Source: Candidatus Gastranaerophilales bacterium (GTDB lineage Bacteria > Cyanobacteriota > Vampirovibrionia > Gastranaerophilales > Gastranaerophilaceae). Taken from it: a DNA stretch of 6,885 bases. The notes beneath the pieces are model-generated. The model was not told the DNA's origin. It worked only from the letters and a program-made list of their open reading frames with translations, and searched no databases. Every line of letters starts with the position of its first letter. The first letter of the stretch is position 1. The DNA is taken from the NCBI GenBank assembly GCA_021199975.1, contig JAJQHF010000037.1:229-7113 (forward strand), given 5' to 3'. The translations under genes and the position numbers were made by a program. Positions 1 through 6,876 of this stretch are shown here, piece by piece.

Positions 1-458
1 ACTCATCTTCAAATATCCAAAAAATCGAAAGCTATATATCAAAAGTAGTTAATACCTCAATTTTAAGTGTTCTAAAAAATTCAGGAAGAGTAAGACGTAC
101 AAGTGAAGGCTATACCCCAACAAAAGAAATAAAAGTTTCTGATTTTAATTCAGTATCCGAAGTAAAACCGCACCCATTGGCACCTTCTTTTATTTTGGAT
201 TTTCCCGACCCGAGAGAAACAGCAGAAGAAGTTCTTATTTCAAAAGATTGCCTGCAAAGAATTGCGGATGCTGTTTGTATAATTCATAAAGAAGTTCCAT
301 CTCAGCTGTTTTTAGATATTTTTTATTTAAGATATATTAAAGGTATGAAACAGACGGAAATGGCAAAATCATTAAATTTATCGCAATCTGAAATAAGTAA
401 AAGATTAATGCAGCTTTCTAAATTAATCAGCAATTTTTTGGATAACGGCAGAAGTTAG
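1..458 (+). CDS. RNA polymerase sigma factor, sigma-70 family (5'-truncated by window edge)
   Basis: The reading frame is open from base 3 to the TAG at 456-458, giving 151 visible residues; the start lies outside the window. The C-terminal part (about residues 97-146) looks like sigma region 4, which binds the -35 element: a helix ending in LFLDIFYLRYIKGMKQTEMA, then a helix-turn-helix with LNLSQSEISKRLMQL. The N-terminal visible part (ESYISKVVNTSILSVLKNSG) resembles the end of sigma region 2. The link between them is an acidic stretch with DFPDPRETAEEVL, as in sigma factors with only regions 2 and 4 (ECF-like), and I see no region 3. Role (family knowledge): directs RNA polymerase to a set of promoters. 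It stops 9 bases before the large zinc-ribbon ATPase gene, so the two are probably co-transcribed. Which genes it controls cannot be read here. A non-sigma regulator with a sigma-4-like helix-turn-helix is the main alternative. Confidence 0.82.
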   Translation, partial: SSSNIQKIESYISKVVNTSILSVLKNSGRVRRTSEGYTPTKEIKVSDFNSVSEVKPHPLAPSFILDFPDPRETAEEVLISKDCLQRIADAVCIIHKEVPSQLFLDIFYLRYIKGMKQTEMAKSLNLSQSEISKRLMQLSKLISNFLDNGRS

Positions 459-467
459 GTTGTGCCT

Positions 468-3400
468 ATGATTTGTCGCAGATGTGGTGCTGAATTACCT
501 GATAATGCAATTAGGTGCAGTAATTGCGGAATAAGAGTTAAAATGTATTGTCCCGCATGTAAAACGTTAAATTATTTTGGTAATGAACGTTGTACAAATT
601 GTAATTTTGAACTGCTCATTAATTGTCCTGATTGCGGAACAAAGAATGTATATTCTGCCGAAGAATGCAGAAAATGCCATATGCCATTAAATCAAAAGAA
701 AAAGGATTCTTTTCCTAAAGAAAATTCCGTATCTCAAGAAATACCGATTGTTGAAGCATTTAGTGCTGATAATACGGCTTCTGTTTTAAATGAAATCTTT
801 AATGGTGAAGAACCTTGTGCGGAAGAAAAAAATAATGAAGACCTGCAAATACCAGAGGCTTCTCAATTAGAAGAAGCTCCTGTCTGCAATCCCGATAAAG
901 ATTTGGAAAATAAACAGTTGTTTAATATTTCGGCAAAAGACGAAACAGATATAAATAATAATGCAGGAAATACTGATTTATCAGGTTCTTATGAAAATTA
1001 TTCCGAACCGCAGGTAAATAATAAACCTGAAGAACAAGAAGACAATTGTTTGTTGAATGAAAATAATGATAATATTCCTGAATTACAAGAGGTTATAATA
1101 ACAAACCCAGCGGAACAGGAAACGGATGAAAAGACAGAAGAGGATTTCTTTAACGAGCAGGAACAGGAAGATGAAGAAAAAAACGAAGAAGAAAATTTAA
1201 ATTTTGAAATTCAATCCGAAGCTGTGCTTAAAATAATTAATCTTGTTAAAACCTCGCTGACTAAACATATTATTGCCGTAAACGGTGCCGAAGGCTGCGG
1301 AAAAACTGCTGTTTTAAATCAAGTAAACGGTTATTTATCGGGAAAAGGTTTTATTTCCGTATATGGCAGTTGTACTCCACTGGTTCAGATAACAAGTTTT
1401 GGATTTTTCCAAGATGCTTTTTTAAGAATGATGGGCTTTCCGCCTTTTGTTAAAAGTACGGAAGCTTTTATAAAAGATTTTGAAAAAAGCTCCTTCGCAA
1501 AAATGTTTGGCTTCCTGGATAAAAGTGAATTAAGACTGTTTTTAAATATTTTTTACCCCTCACAAAAAGATATATTTGCAAATATTTTGGAAAATAAAAA
1601 TCAAATGTTTCATATACTTGAAAAAGTATTAAAATCCTTTCTTGTAAATAATAATGTAATAATTGCAATTGACAATTTTGAGTTGTTAGATGGTGCTTCT
1701 TATGATTTCATTGTTTATCTGCTTAAAAAAGGATTTTTTAACAACAGATTAAAACTTTTAGCTGCATATCAGGAAAATAAATCTATTCAGAGTTATTTTG
1801 ACCTTTCAAATGCAGAAGAAAAGATTTTTGAAACTATATTAATTAAAAAATTCCAAAAAGAAGATTTAATTAAAGCCGTAAGCAGAAGTATTTCAATAAA
1901 TATTAATGAAATTATAGATGCTGATTACCTTGAAGAACTAACTGCCAAATCAGACGGAAATGCAATAAGAATGGAACAGGAAGCTGCTTTTCTGTTTGAT
2001 ATAGGCTATATATCGGTTGATAATAATAAAATAGAGATAAAAGAAGAAAATAAACCCGAAGTTTCTCCTGCTTCATTTGAAGAATTAATTAAACTAAGAA
2101 TTAATTCTTTGACTCCTCCGGCAAGAAATGTTCTGTTTATGGCTGCTGTTATGGGATATCGTTTCTCAACGGCTGTATTAAGTTTATCTGTCGCAATGCC
2201 TGCTAATAAAGCGGAAAGCATAATTAATTATTTAATCCAAGAATTATTTATACAACAGGTAGATAAATATACTTGTGAATTTAAAAGTTTAACTCTTTGG
2301 AAATTAATATATCAGGAGGCAAAATCTGATTTATTGTATAAAGAAAATTCGCAAAGACTTTATTCTGCATTAAAACCGCTTATTCTTTCCAGCAACTTAC
2401 AAAAATTAATTTCCTGTTCCGAGGCGCTTTCTAATAACGAAGCTTTTTTAATTTGGCAAAATACGGCAAGTCTTACGGCAAAATTAGGAGATACGAATTT
2501 ATATATAATAGCGCAGAAACAGTGTTTAAAAATTTTAGATAAACAAGATATTGCTGATTCAGAGGAAATTAAAAAGCAAATTTATGAAGAAATAGGTAAA
2601 CTTCTTTGGAAAAAATCGCCGAAAGAAGCCATTACTTACTTATCAAACGTATTGGATTCTGACATAAAAGACTCAAATGTAAGAAGAATACTTGATGTTT
2701 CGGCTTATTTTATTAAAAGCTGTTATTTAACGGGAAATTATTTCGGTGCCGCCGAAGCTGTTGATGCTGTTATAAAATCTTTTGAATATACGGATGTTTC
2801 TGTATCTGAACTTGATATAGCTCTTATTAAAACAAGAAAATTAAAAGCTTTATTAAATATAGGCAACAGCGAACAGATTATTAATATGGCAAATGAGGAG
2901 ATTATTCCCGTACTCGAAAAAGAATTAAATTCAAAAAAACTTGAAACTTCTTATAAAACCATAATTATATATTCATTATTGAATACCAAACTGGTACTTG
3001 CAAAAGCTTATGCGCAGCAGGGGAATAACCTTGTTTTAAAAGTTATTGAAGATATCAGATTATATATTGAAAAAAATAATTTAATATCAGATAAAACATA
3101 TTATCTAACAGCTGTAAATATTATTGAGGCTTTTTCCAAAACAGTATTGGGAGATATTAATAAATCAAATGAAATTTTAAATGCGGCAGCCGCTTCTTAT
3201 AAAAATAAGAATATGGAAAACGATATATTGGCGGAATGGAATCTTATTAATATTATAAACAGAGTATTACTCGGACAGAATAATGATTTAAAAGTTGATT
3301 TGTTTGAATTGGCAGCCTTTACAAATAATATTAATGAACATTTTATTAAAAATATAATCAAACTTATATTGGGATATGTGTTGAAAAAAGAAGGAAATAC

Positions 3401-3929
3401 AATAAAAGCGGTTGAAATATTTAATGAAGAGATTACATATTTTGCAAAAGAAAAAGTGGCAATAGGTGCTTTGCTATCCTGGGCTTTAATTGTTAAATTG
3501 TCTATTGATATGGGAGATATTGAAAAAGCCTTAAATACGGCGGTTAAATCTCTTGAAATAGCGCAGAGTCCTAAAATAAACAATTATTTATTTATAATTT
3601 ATTTCCAAAAATTCCTTGCCGAAATATATTTAAGAAAAGGAGATTTAACCGCAGCTAAAATGTATTTGGAAAAATCCGTTATGATTACAAAGCAGTTTGA
3701 CTTAAAATATCAGCTGATTGAGCTGTATATTGCATACGGAGAATATATGGAAGAATTTATGAAGGTTAATAACAGTTATTCTTCCGAATACATAAAACTG
3801 ACGGGGGATATGTATAATAAAGCATTATTATTGTCAAAAGAATTAAAATTGGCGAATATGAAAGAAATTGCGCTTAGAGTACGCTCTGAATTTAAAACTT
3901 TTTGCCAGCTAAATTCAATTGAAATATAA
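468..3929 (+). CDS. Zinc-ribbon / STAND-type (AAA_16) ATPase with C-terminal TPR-like array
   Basis: A protein of 1153 residues, not recognised as a named gene. Residues 1-75 carry six CxxC pairs (C3/C6, C17/C20, C28/C31, C42/C45, C53/C56, C67/C70), enough for three zinc ribbons. Residues about 75-240 are a low-complexity linker rich in Glu, Asp, Asn and Gln, probably disordered. An ATPase domain follows: Walker A GAEGCGKT at 273-280, Walker B IAIDNFELLD with D402, and a sensor-1-like strand LKLLAAYQ. Residues about 532-640 (LTPPARNVLFMAAVMGYRFS and onward) resemble the winged-helix segment after the NTPase in STAND proteins. The rest is helical, with TPR-like repeats; the clearest is LAEIYLRKGDLTAAKMYLEK near 1050. 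No signal peptide or membrane segment is seen, so it is probably cytoplasmic. The ATG at 468 is chosen because it has AGG 8 bases upstream and gives the usual zinc-ribbon start MICRRCG; a GTG at 462 is possible. Such proteins commonly act as ATP-driven signal switches or scaffolds; the ligand and output are unknown. Confidence 0.85.
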   Translation: MICRRCGAELPDNAIRCSNCGIRVKMYCPACKTLNYFGNERCTNCNFELLINCPDCGTKNVYSAEECRKCHMPLNQKKKDSFPKENSVSQEIPIVEAFSADNTASVLNEIFNGEEPCAEEKNNEDLQIPEASQLEEAPVCNPDKDLENKQLFNISAKDETDINNNAGNTDLSGSYENYSEPQVNNKPEEQEDNCLLNENNDNIPELQEVIITNPAEQETDEKTEEDFFNEQEQEDEEKNEEENLNFEIQSEAVLKIINLVKTSLTKHIIAVNGAEGCGKTAVLNQVNGYLSGKGFISVYGSCTPLVQITSFGFFQDAFLRMMGFPPFVKSTEAFIKDFEKSSFAKMFGFLDKSELRLFLNIFYPSQKDIFANILENKNQMFHILEKVLKSFLVNNNVIIAIDNFELLDGASYDFIVYLLKKGFFNNRLKLLAAYQENKSIQSYFDLSNAEEKIFETILIKKFQKEDLIKAVSRSISININEIIDADYLEELTAKSDGNAIRMEQEAAFLFDIGYISVDNNKIEIKEENKPEVSPASFEELIKLRINSLTPPARNVLFMAAVMGYRFSTAVLSLSVAMPANKAESIINYLIQELFIQQVDKYTCEFKSLTLWKLIYQEAKSDLLYKENSQRLYSALKPLILSSNLQKLISCSEALSNNEAFLIWQNTASLTAKLGDTNLYIIAQKQCLKILDKQDIADSEEIKKQIYEEIGKLLWKKSPKEAITYLSNVLDSDIKDSNVRRILDVSAYFIKSCYLTGNYFGAAEAVDAVIKSFEYTDVSVSELDIALIKTRKLKALLNIGNSEQIINMANEEIIPVLEKELNSKKLETSYKTIIIYSLLNTKLVLAKAYAQQGNNLVLKVIEDIRLYIEKNNLISDKTYYLTAVNIIEAFSKTVLGDINKSNEILNAAAASYKNKNMENDILAEWNLINIINRVLLGQNNDLKVDLFELAAFTNNINEHFIKNIIKLILGYVLKKEGNTIKAVEIFNEEITYFAKEKVAIGALLSWALIVKLSIDMGDIEKALNTAVKSLEIAQSPKINNYLFIIYFQKFLAEIYLRKGDLTAAKMYLEKSVMITKQFDLKYQLIELYIAYGEYMEEFMKVNNSYSSEYIKLTGDMYNKALLLSKELKLANMKEIALRVRSEFKTFCQLNSIEI

Positions 3930-4628
3930 TCATCTTATTTCTGCTGTTTGTATATATTTTTTGAGTAAATTTATAATTTTTATTAGCTCTTCTTCCGTAT
4001 AATTTCTTTCTTGCTTTAATGAAGGGTCATTTATTTCGGATTGAACAATAAATTTTTGCAGATAGTATTTTTTTGCTCCTTTTATAAGATTAGCAATTTT
4101 TTCAAAATCATTATATTGAAGAAGTGAAGGCAGTATTGTTGTCCTAAATTCGTAATCAATACTTGATTGCATTATTAAATTAATACTTTCTTTTATTTTA
4201 GATGTATCTGTTATTGTATTTGTTACCAAGGAATATTTTTCCAAAGGTGCTTTTATATCCATTGCAATATAATCAATCAGGTTATCCGTTAGTAATTCTT
4301 TTATAACTTCAGGTTTGTACCCGTTCGTATCCAATTTTACAAGAAAATTTAATTCCTTAATTTTTTCAATAAAAAATTTTAAATCTTTTTGCAATGTACA
4401 TTCACCGCCTGTAATTACAACTCCGTCAAGCTTTCCATGTCTCTTTTTTAAAAAATCAAAGAAGGCATCCGAATTAAAGATGTCCTTCTTTGATTTTGTT
4501 TTTAATAAATCGGGATTATGACAGTAACCGCAGTTAAAATTGCAGCCTTGAGTAAAAACTATTGCACTGATTTTATCAGGATAATCAAGAAGGGAGGACT
4601 TTTTAATGCCTCCTATTACAAATTGCAT
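3930..4628 (-). CDS. nrdG: Anaerobic ribonucleotide reductase activating protein (radical SAM, NrdG)
   Basis: A 232-residue radical-SAM enzyme. It reductively cleaves S-adenosylmethionine at a [4Fe-4S] cluster and makes the glycyl radical on NrdD. The cluster motif Cx3Cx2C is at C29, C33 and C36 (GCNFNCGYCHNP). The SAM-contacting GGE motif is at 74-76 (VVITGGECTLQ), followed by LDTNG (99-103) and MDIKAP (123-128). The opening IGGIKKSSLLDYPDKISA is typical of the longer NrdG subgroup that accompanies this NrdD type. The ATG at 4628 is preferred because AAGAAG lies 5 bases upstream; a GTG at 4634 has no usable site. The gene overlaps the end of nrdD by 13 bases, which implies translational coupling. 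Oddities: GGEC where GGEP is usual, and a long inverted repeat in the coding sequence (4452-4497) between the cluster motif and GGE. Its stop codon abuts that of the convergent + strand gene. Confidence 0.95.
   Translation of the reverse strand: MQFVIGGIKKSSLLDYPDKISAIVFTQGCNFNCGYCHNPDLLKTKSKKDIFNSDAFFDFLKKRHGKLDGVVITGGECTLQKDLKFFIEKIKELNFLVKLDTNGYKPEVIKELLTDNLIDYIAMDIKAPLEKYSLVTNTITDTSKIKESINLIMQSSIDYEFRTTILPSLLQYNDFEKIANLIKGAKKYYLQKFIVQSEINDPSLKQERNYTEEELIKIINLLKKYIQTAEIR
4452..4497. repeat. Long inverted repeat (hairpin) inside nrdG
   Basis: The arms AAAATCAAAGAAGG (4452-4465) and CCTTCTTTGATTTT (4484-4497) are perfectly complementary over 14 bases. Between them CATC (4466-4469) can pair with GATG (4479-4482), leaving T4483 as a bulge and a 9-base loop, so the total is 18 pairs. 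In the nrdG mRNA the 3' arm runs into six U, and on the + strand the 3' arm is followed by GTTTTT, so either strand has a terminator-like look. It lies in coding sequence (about residues 44-59 of NrdG) and reads through in frame. The pairing is seen directly; any attenuator or mRNA-processing role is inference. Confidence 0.85.
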
Positions 4629-6742
4629 TCGCACTTCTTTTCATCAATAACAAAAGTTGTTCTTAATTTAAATTCAGCTTGTTTACCTTTATTCCACTGT
4701 TTTACAGGTCTTATATAACCTACAATTCTAGAATAAACTTCACATTCGCTTCCGCATTCGGGGCATGTGAAATGTTCACCTGATATATAGCCATGATTTT
4801 CACAAATACTAAATGTCGGAGAAAAAGTAAAGTAAGGAAGTCTGTAATTTGAACAAACTTTTTTAACCAGATTTTTCATTGCTTTTGTATTTGATAGTCT
4901 TTCTCCGGCAAATATATGAACAACAGTGCCGCCTGTGTATTTCGTCTGCAATTCATCCTGCAAATCGAGCAGTTCAAAAATATCATCCGTATAATTTACG
5001 GGCAGATGTGTTGAATTGGAATAATAAGGGTCTGCACCTCTGTCATAGGCTTCTTCATTTGCACATATAATTCTTGGTGTGTTTCTCTTATCCAGTTTCG
5101 CAAGTCTGTAGCTTGTACCTTCTGCCGGCGTAGCCTCTAAATTATAGTTGTTTCCTGTTTCTAATTGATACTCTCTTATTTTGCCTCTCATAAAATCCAT
5201 TACTCCGAGAGAAAATTCCTGACCTTCTTCCGAGTCAAGTCCTTTACCGAATAAATTTAAGCAGGCTTCATTCATACCAATAAGACCGATTGTGGAGAAA
5301 TGATTTTTCCAATATACCCCAAATCTTGCTTTTATATCTCTTAAATAAAATTTTGTATAAGGATATAAACCATCATCTGTTAGTTTTTCAAGAAGTTTTC
5401 TCTTTATTTCAAGAGAATTTTTTGCTGTTTCCATTCTGTCTGCAAGCATGGATAAAAACTCATTTTTATCTTTTGCTAAATATGCAATTCTCGGCAAATT
5501 CATAGTTACAACACCAATAGAACCTGTTAAAGGATTAGAGCCGAAAAGTCCGCCTCCTCTGTATGCAAGTTCTCTGTTATCAATTCTTAATCTGCAGCAC
5601 ATAGAACGGGCATCTTCGGGTTTCATATCCGAATTAATGAAATTAGAGAAGTACGGTATTCCGTATTTTGCTGTCATTTCCCATAACCCTTCAAGGTTTG
5701 GATTATCCCAGTCAAAATCTTTTGTTATGTTATACGTTGGTATAGGGAATGTAAATACTCTGCCTTGAGAGTCACCTGCCATCATAACTTCAAAGAATGC
5801 TTTATTTATCATATCCATTTCTCTTTGGAACTGAGAATAAGTTTCTTCTTTATATTCTCCGCCGATTATAACAGGCTGATCAGCATAATAACTAGGAACA
5901 ATCATATCCATTGTTATATTTGAAAACGGTGTTTGAAATCCTACACGGGTAGGCACATTCATATTAAATACAAATTCTTGAAGCGCCTGTTTTACCTGAT
6001 TATAATTTAATCCGTCATATCTTATGAACGGTGCTAAAAGAGTATCAAAATTTGAAAAAGCCTGCGCCCCCGCACTTTCGCCCTGCATTGTATATAAGAA
6101 ATTTACCATTTGACCTAAAGCAGTTCTAAAATGTTTTGCAGGTGAACTTGATACTTTTCCTTTGACTCCTTTGAAACCTTCAAGCAAAAGGTCTTTTAAA
6201 TCCCAGCCTACACAATACACTGAAATGATATTTAAATCATGAATATGAATATCACCGTTTATATGAGCATTTTTAATATCTTCCGGGTATATTTTATTTA
6301 ACCAGTAATTTTTACTTATATTTGAAGCAATATAATTATTTAAACCCTGAATAGAGTATGACATATTGGAATTTTCGTTAACCTGCCAATCCAGCTGTTT
6401 TAGGTAATCGTCAACCATGTCATTATTTAAACCTGAAGCAAAATCTCTGATTCTTTTCCTTTGTTCACGGTAAAGTATATATGTTTTTGCCGTTTGAGTA
6501 TAGCCGAAAGAATATAAAGCAAGCTCAACTGCATCCTGCACTTCTTCAACCGTCGGCGCTTTAAGATTTGATTCTTTTTTATTTGCAATTTCCTGAGCCA
6601 TAAGAACCACTTTATTTGTAATTCTGGCAGCTTCTTTTTCACCAAATTCTTTAGTTACTTTTGCAGCTTTTAATATAGCAGCTTCGATTTTTTTTGCGTC
6701 AAAAGATACTATTGCCCCATCTCTTTTTACAATTTTATCCAT
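4616..6742 (-). CDS. nrdD: Anaerobic (class III) ribonucleoside-triphosphate reductase, catalytic subunit
   Basis: A 708-residue glycyl-radical enzyme that reduces ribonucleoside triphosphates to deoxyribonucleotides without oxygen. Residues 1 to about 92 are an ATP-cone (VKRDGAIVSFDAKKIEAAI), the allosteric domain that senses ATP/dATP. The catalytic barrel follows, with HIHDLNIISVYCVGWDL (C177, the likely redox partner cysteine), SMCCRLRI (C382/C383; C383 is the likely thiyl-radical cysteine) and TIGLIGMNEAC. The C-terminal zinc site has C647, H650, C660 and C663, and the glycyl-radical loop is SRIVGYIRPV with G675. All key elements are present and the length is normal. The start at 6742 is set by the strong GGAGGAG site just upstream; an in-frame ATG at 6778 would add 12 residues that run through this site. 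The MCCR finger-loop sequence and the overall text resemble Thermotoga-type NrdD more than E. coli NrdD (MGCRS). The tail ends in KKCECNL, a CxC motif. It is the first gene of an operon with nrdG. Confidence 0.98.
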   Translation of the reverse strand: MDKIVKRDGAIVSFDAKKIEAAILKAAKVTKEFGEKEAARITNKVVLMAQEIANKKESNLKAPTVEEVQDAVELALYSFGYTQTAKTYILYREQRKRIRDFASGLNNDMVDDYLKQLDWQVNENSNMSYSIQGLNNYIASNISKNYWLNKIYPEDIKNAHINGDIHIHDLNIISVYCVGWDLKDLLLEGFKGVKGKVSSSPAKHFRTALGQMVNFLYTMQGESAGAQAFSNFDTLLAPFIRYDGLNYNQVKQALQEFVFNMNVPTRVGFQTPFSNITMDMIVPSYYADQPVIIGGEYKEETYSQFQREMDMINKAFFEVMMAGDSQGRVFTFPIPTYNITKDFDWDNPNLEGLWEMTAKYGIPYFSNFINSDMKPEDARSMCCRLRIDNRELAYRGGGLFGSNPLTGSIGVVTMNLPRIAYLAKDKNEFLSMLADRMETAKNSLEIKRKLLEKLTDDGLYPYTKFYLRDIKARFGVYWKNHFSTIGLIGMNEACLNLFGKGLDSEEGQEFSLGVMDFMRGKIREYQLETGNNYNLEATPAEGTSYRLAKLDKRNTPRIICANEEAYDRGADPYYSNSTHLPVNYTDDIFELLDLQDELQTKYTGGTVVHIFAGERLSNTKAMKNLVKKVCSNYRLPYFTFSPTFSICENHGYISGEHFTCPECGSECEVYSRIVGYIRPVKQWNKGKQAEFKLRTTFVIDEKKCECNL

Positions 6743-6746
6743 AAAT

Positions 6747-6753
6747 CTCCTCC
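6747..6753 (-). promoter_or_regulatory. Strong ribosome binding site of nrdD
   Basis: On the - strand GGAGGAG is followed by ATTT and then the ATG at 6742; the GGAGG core sits 6 bases from the start codon. This is a near-ideal Shine-Dalgarno sequence. It fixes the nrdD start at MDKIVKRDG and rules against the upstream in-frame ATG at 6778. Confidence 0.9.
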
Positions 6754-6760
6754 AATGTAC

Positions 6761-6773
6761 ACTTATTTTAAGT
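6761..6773. repeat. Small dyad just upstream of the nrdD ribosome binding site
   Basis: ACTTATTTTAAGT is a perfect dyad with 5-base arms (ACTTA, TAAGT) and a 3-base centre, 7 bases upstream of the Shine-Dalgarno sequence. It could be a small operator or a weak leader hairpin; it is short enough to be chance. Confidence 0.25.
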
Positions 6774-6819
6774 AACATACCCCAATGCTTCGGCTTAAAT
6801 TTTTTGCATGAATATTTAT

Positions 6820-6835
6820 TAAACTCGAAAGTTTA
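6820..6835 (-). promoter_or_regulatory. TTCG-loop stem at the predicted 5' end of the nrdDG mRNA
   Basis: On the - strand TAAACT, TTCG, AGTTTA forms a 6-bp stem with a UUCG tetraloop. It starts within a few bases of the predicted transcription start. Such 5'-terminal stems can shield an mRNA from decay. The closing pair is U-A rather than the specially stable C-G, and the stem is AT-rich, so it may be weak or accidental. Confidence 0.35.
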
Positions 6836-6838
6836 TTT

Positions 6839-6867
6839 ATAATAGTTCTTTTTTTTGTTTTTGTAAA
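6839..6867 (-). promoter_or_regulatory. Predicted sigma-70-type promoter of nrdDG
   Basis: Read on the - strand, TTTACA (6867-6862, 5 of 6 to the -35 consensus) and TATTAT (6844-6839, 5 of 6 to the -10 consensus) are separated by exactly 17 bases. The spacer is A-rich. Transcription would start near 6832-6834, giving a leader of about 90 bases before the nrdD start at 6742. AT-rich DNA yields chance matches, but the exact spacing and position make this the best candidate in the leader. Confidence 0.6.
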
Positions 6868-6876
6868 TATATCACA
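6862..6876. promoter_or_regulatory. Imperfect dyad overlapping the nrdD -35 box (possible operator)
   Basis: TGTAAATATATCACA has half-sites TGTAA and TCACA in inverted orientation (TGTRA, 5 bases, TYACA) and covers the -35 hexamer. It looks loosely like a CRP/FNR-type site, but the spacing is one base short of that consensus. Its place over the -35 box would suit repression better than activation. No regulator can be named from this. Confidence 0.3.

Noticed and set aside
177..458. Separate 93-residue gene starting at TTG 177
   Set aside because: The frame is open upstream to the window edge and the upstream residues fit a sigma factor, so this is the internal part of a longer gene.
462..467. 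GTG start at 462 for the zinc-ribbon ATPase
   Set aside because: Possible (AGAAG lies 7 bases upstream), but ATG 468 has the better start codon, an AGG 8 bases upstream and gives the typical zinc-ribbon N terminus. It changes only two residues.
3197..3583. 128-residue open frame on the - strand
   Set aside because: It lies antisense within the TPR-like part of the large ATPase gene. Its hydrophobic, Ser/Ile/Phe-rich translation is what the complement of AT-rich helical coding DNA gives, and no ribosome site or family resemblance is seen.
3874..3923. Terminator candidates near the operon junction: stem AGAG/CTCT at 3876-3887 and palindrome TTCAATTGAA at 3914-3923
   Set aside because: The first has only about six weak pairs and its T run is over ten bases away; the second has no loop and no T tract. 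Neither is convincing as a terminator.
4592..4614. GGAGG/CCTCC pairing and an internal AGGAGG at the start of nrdG
   Set aside because: The AGGAGG comes from the conserved IGG codons and the stem is only 5 bp, so it is probably incidental.
4629..4634. GTG start at 4634 for nrdG
   Set aside because: The purine-rich site lies directly against this GTG, while ATG 4628 has proper spacing.
5448..5768. 106-residue open frame on the + strand
   Set aside because: Antisense shadow of strongly conserved nrdD sequence. The same holds for the other short + strand frames across 4315-5768 and the - strand frame at 6427-6645.
6743..6778. 12-residue N-terminal extension of NrdD from ATG 6778
   Set aside because: It would translate through the strong Shine-Dalgarno sequence and adds residues before the usual ATP-cone start.
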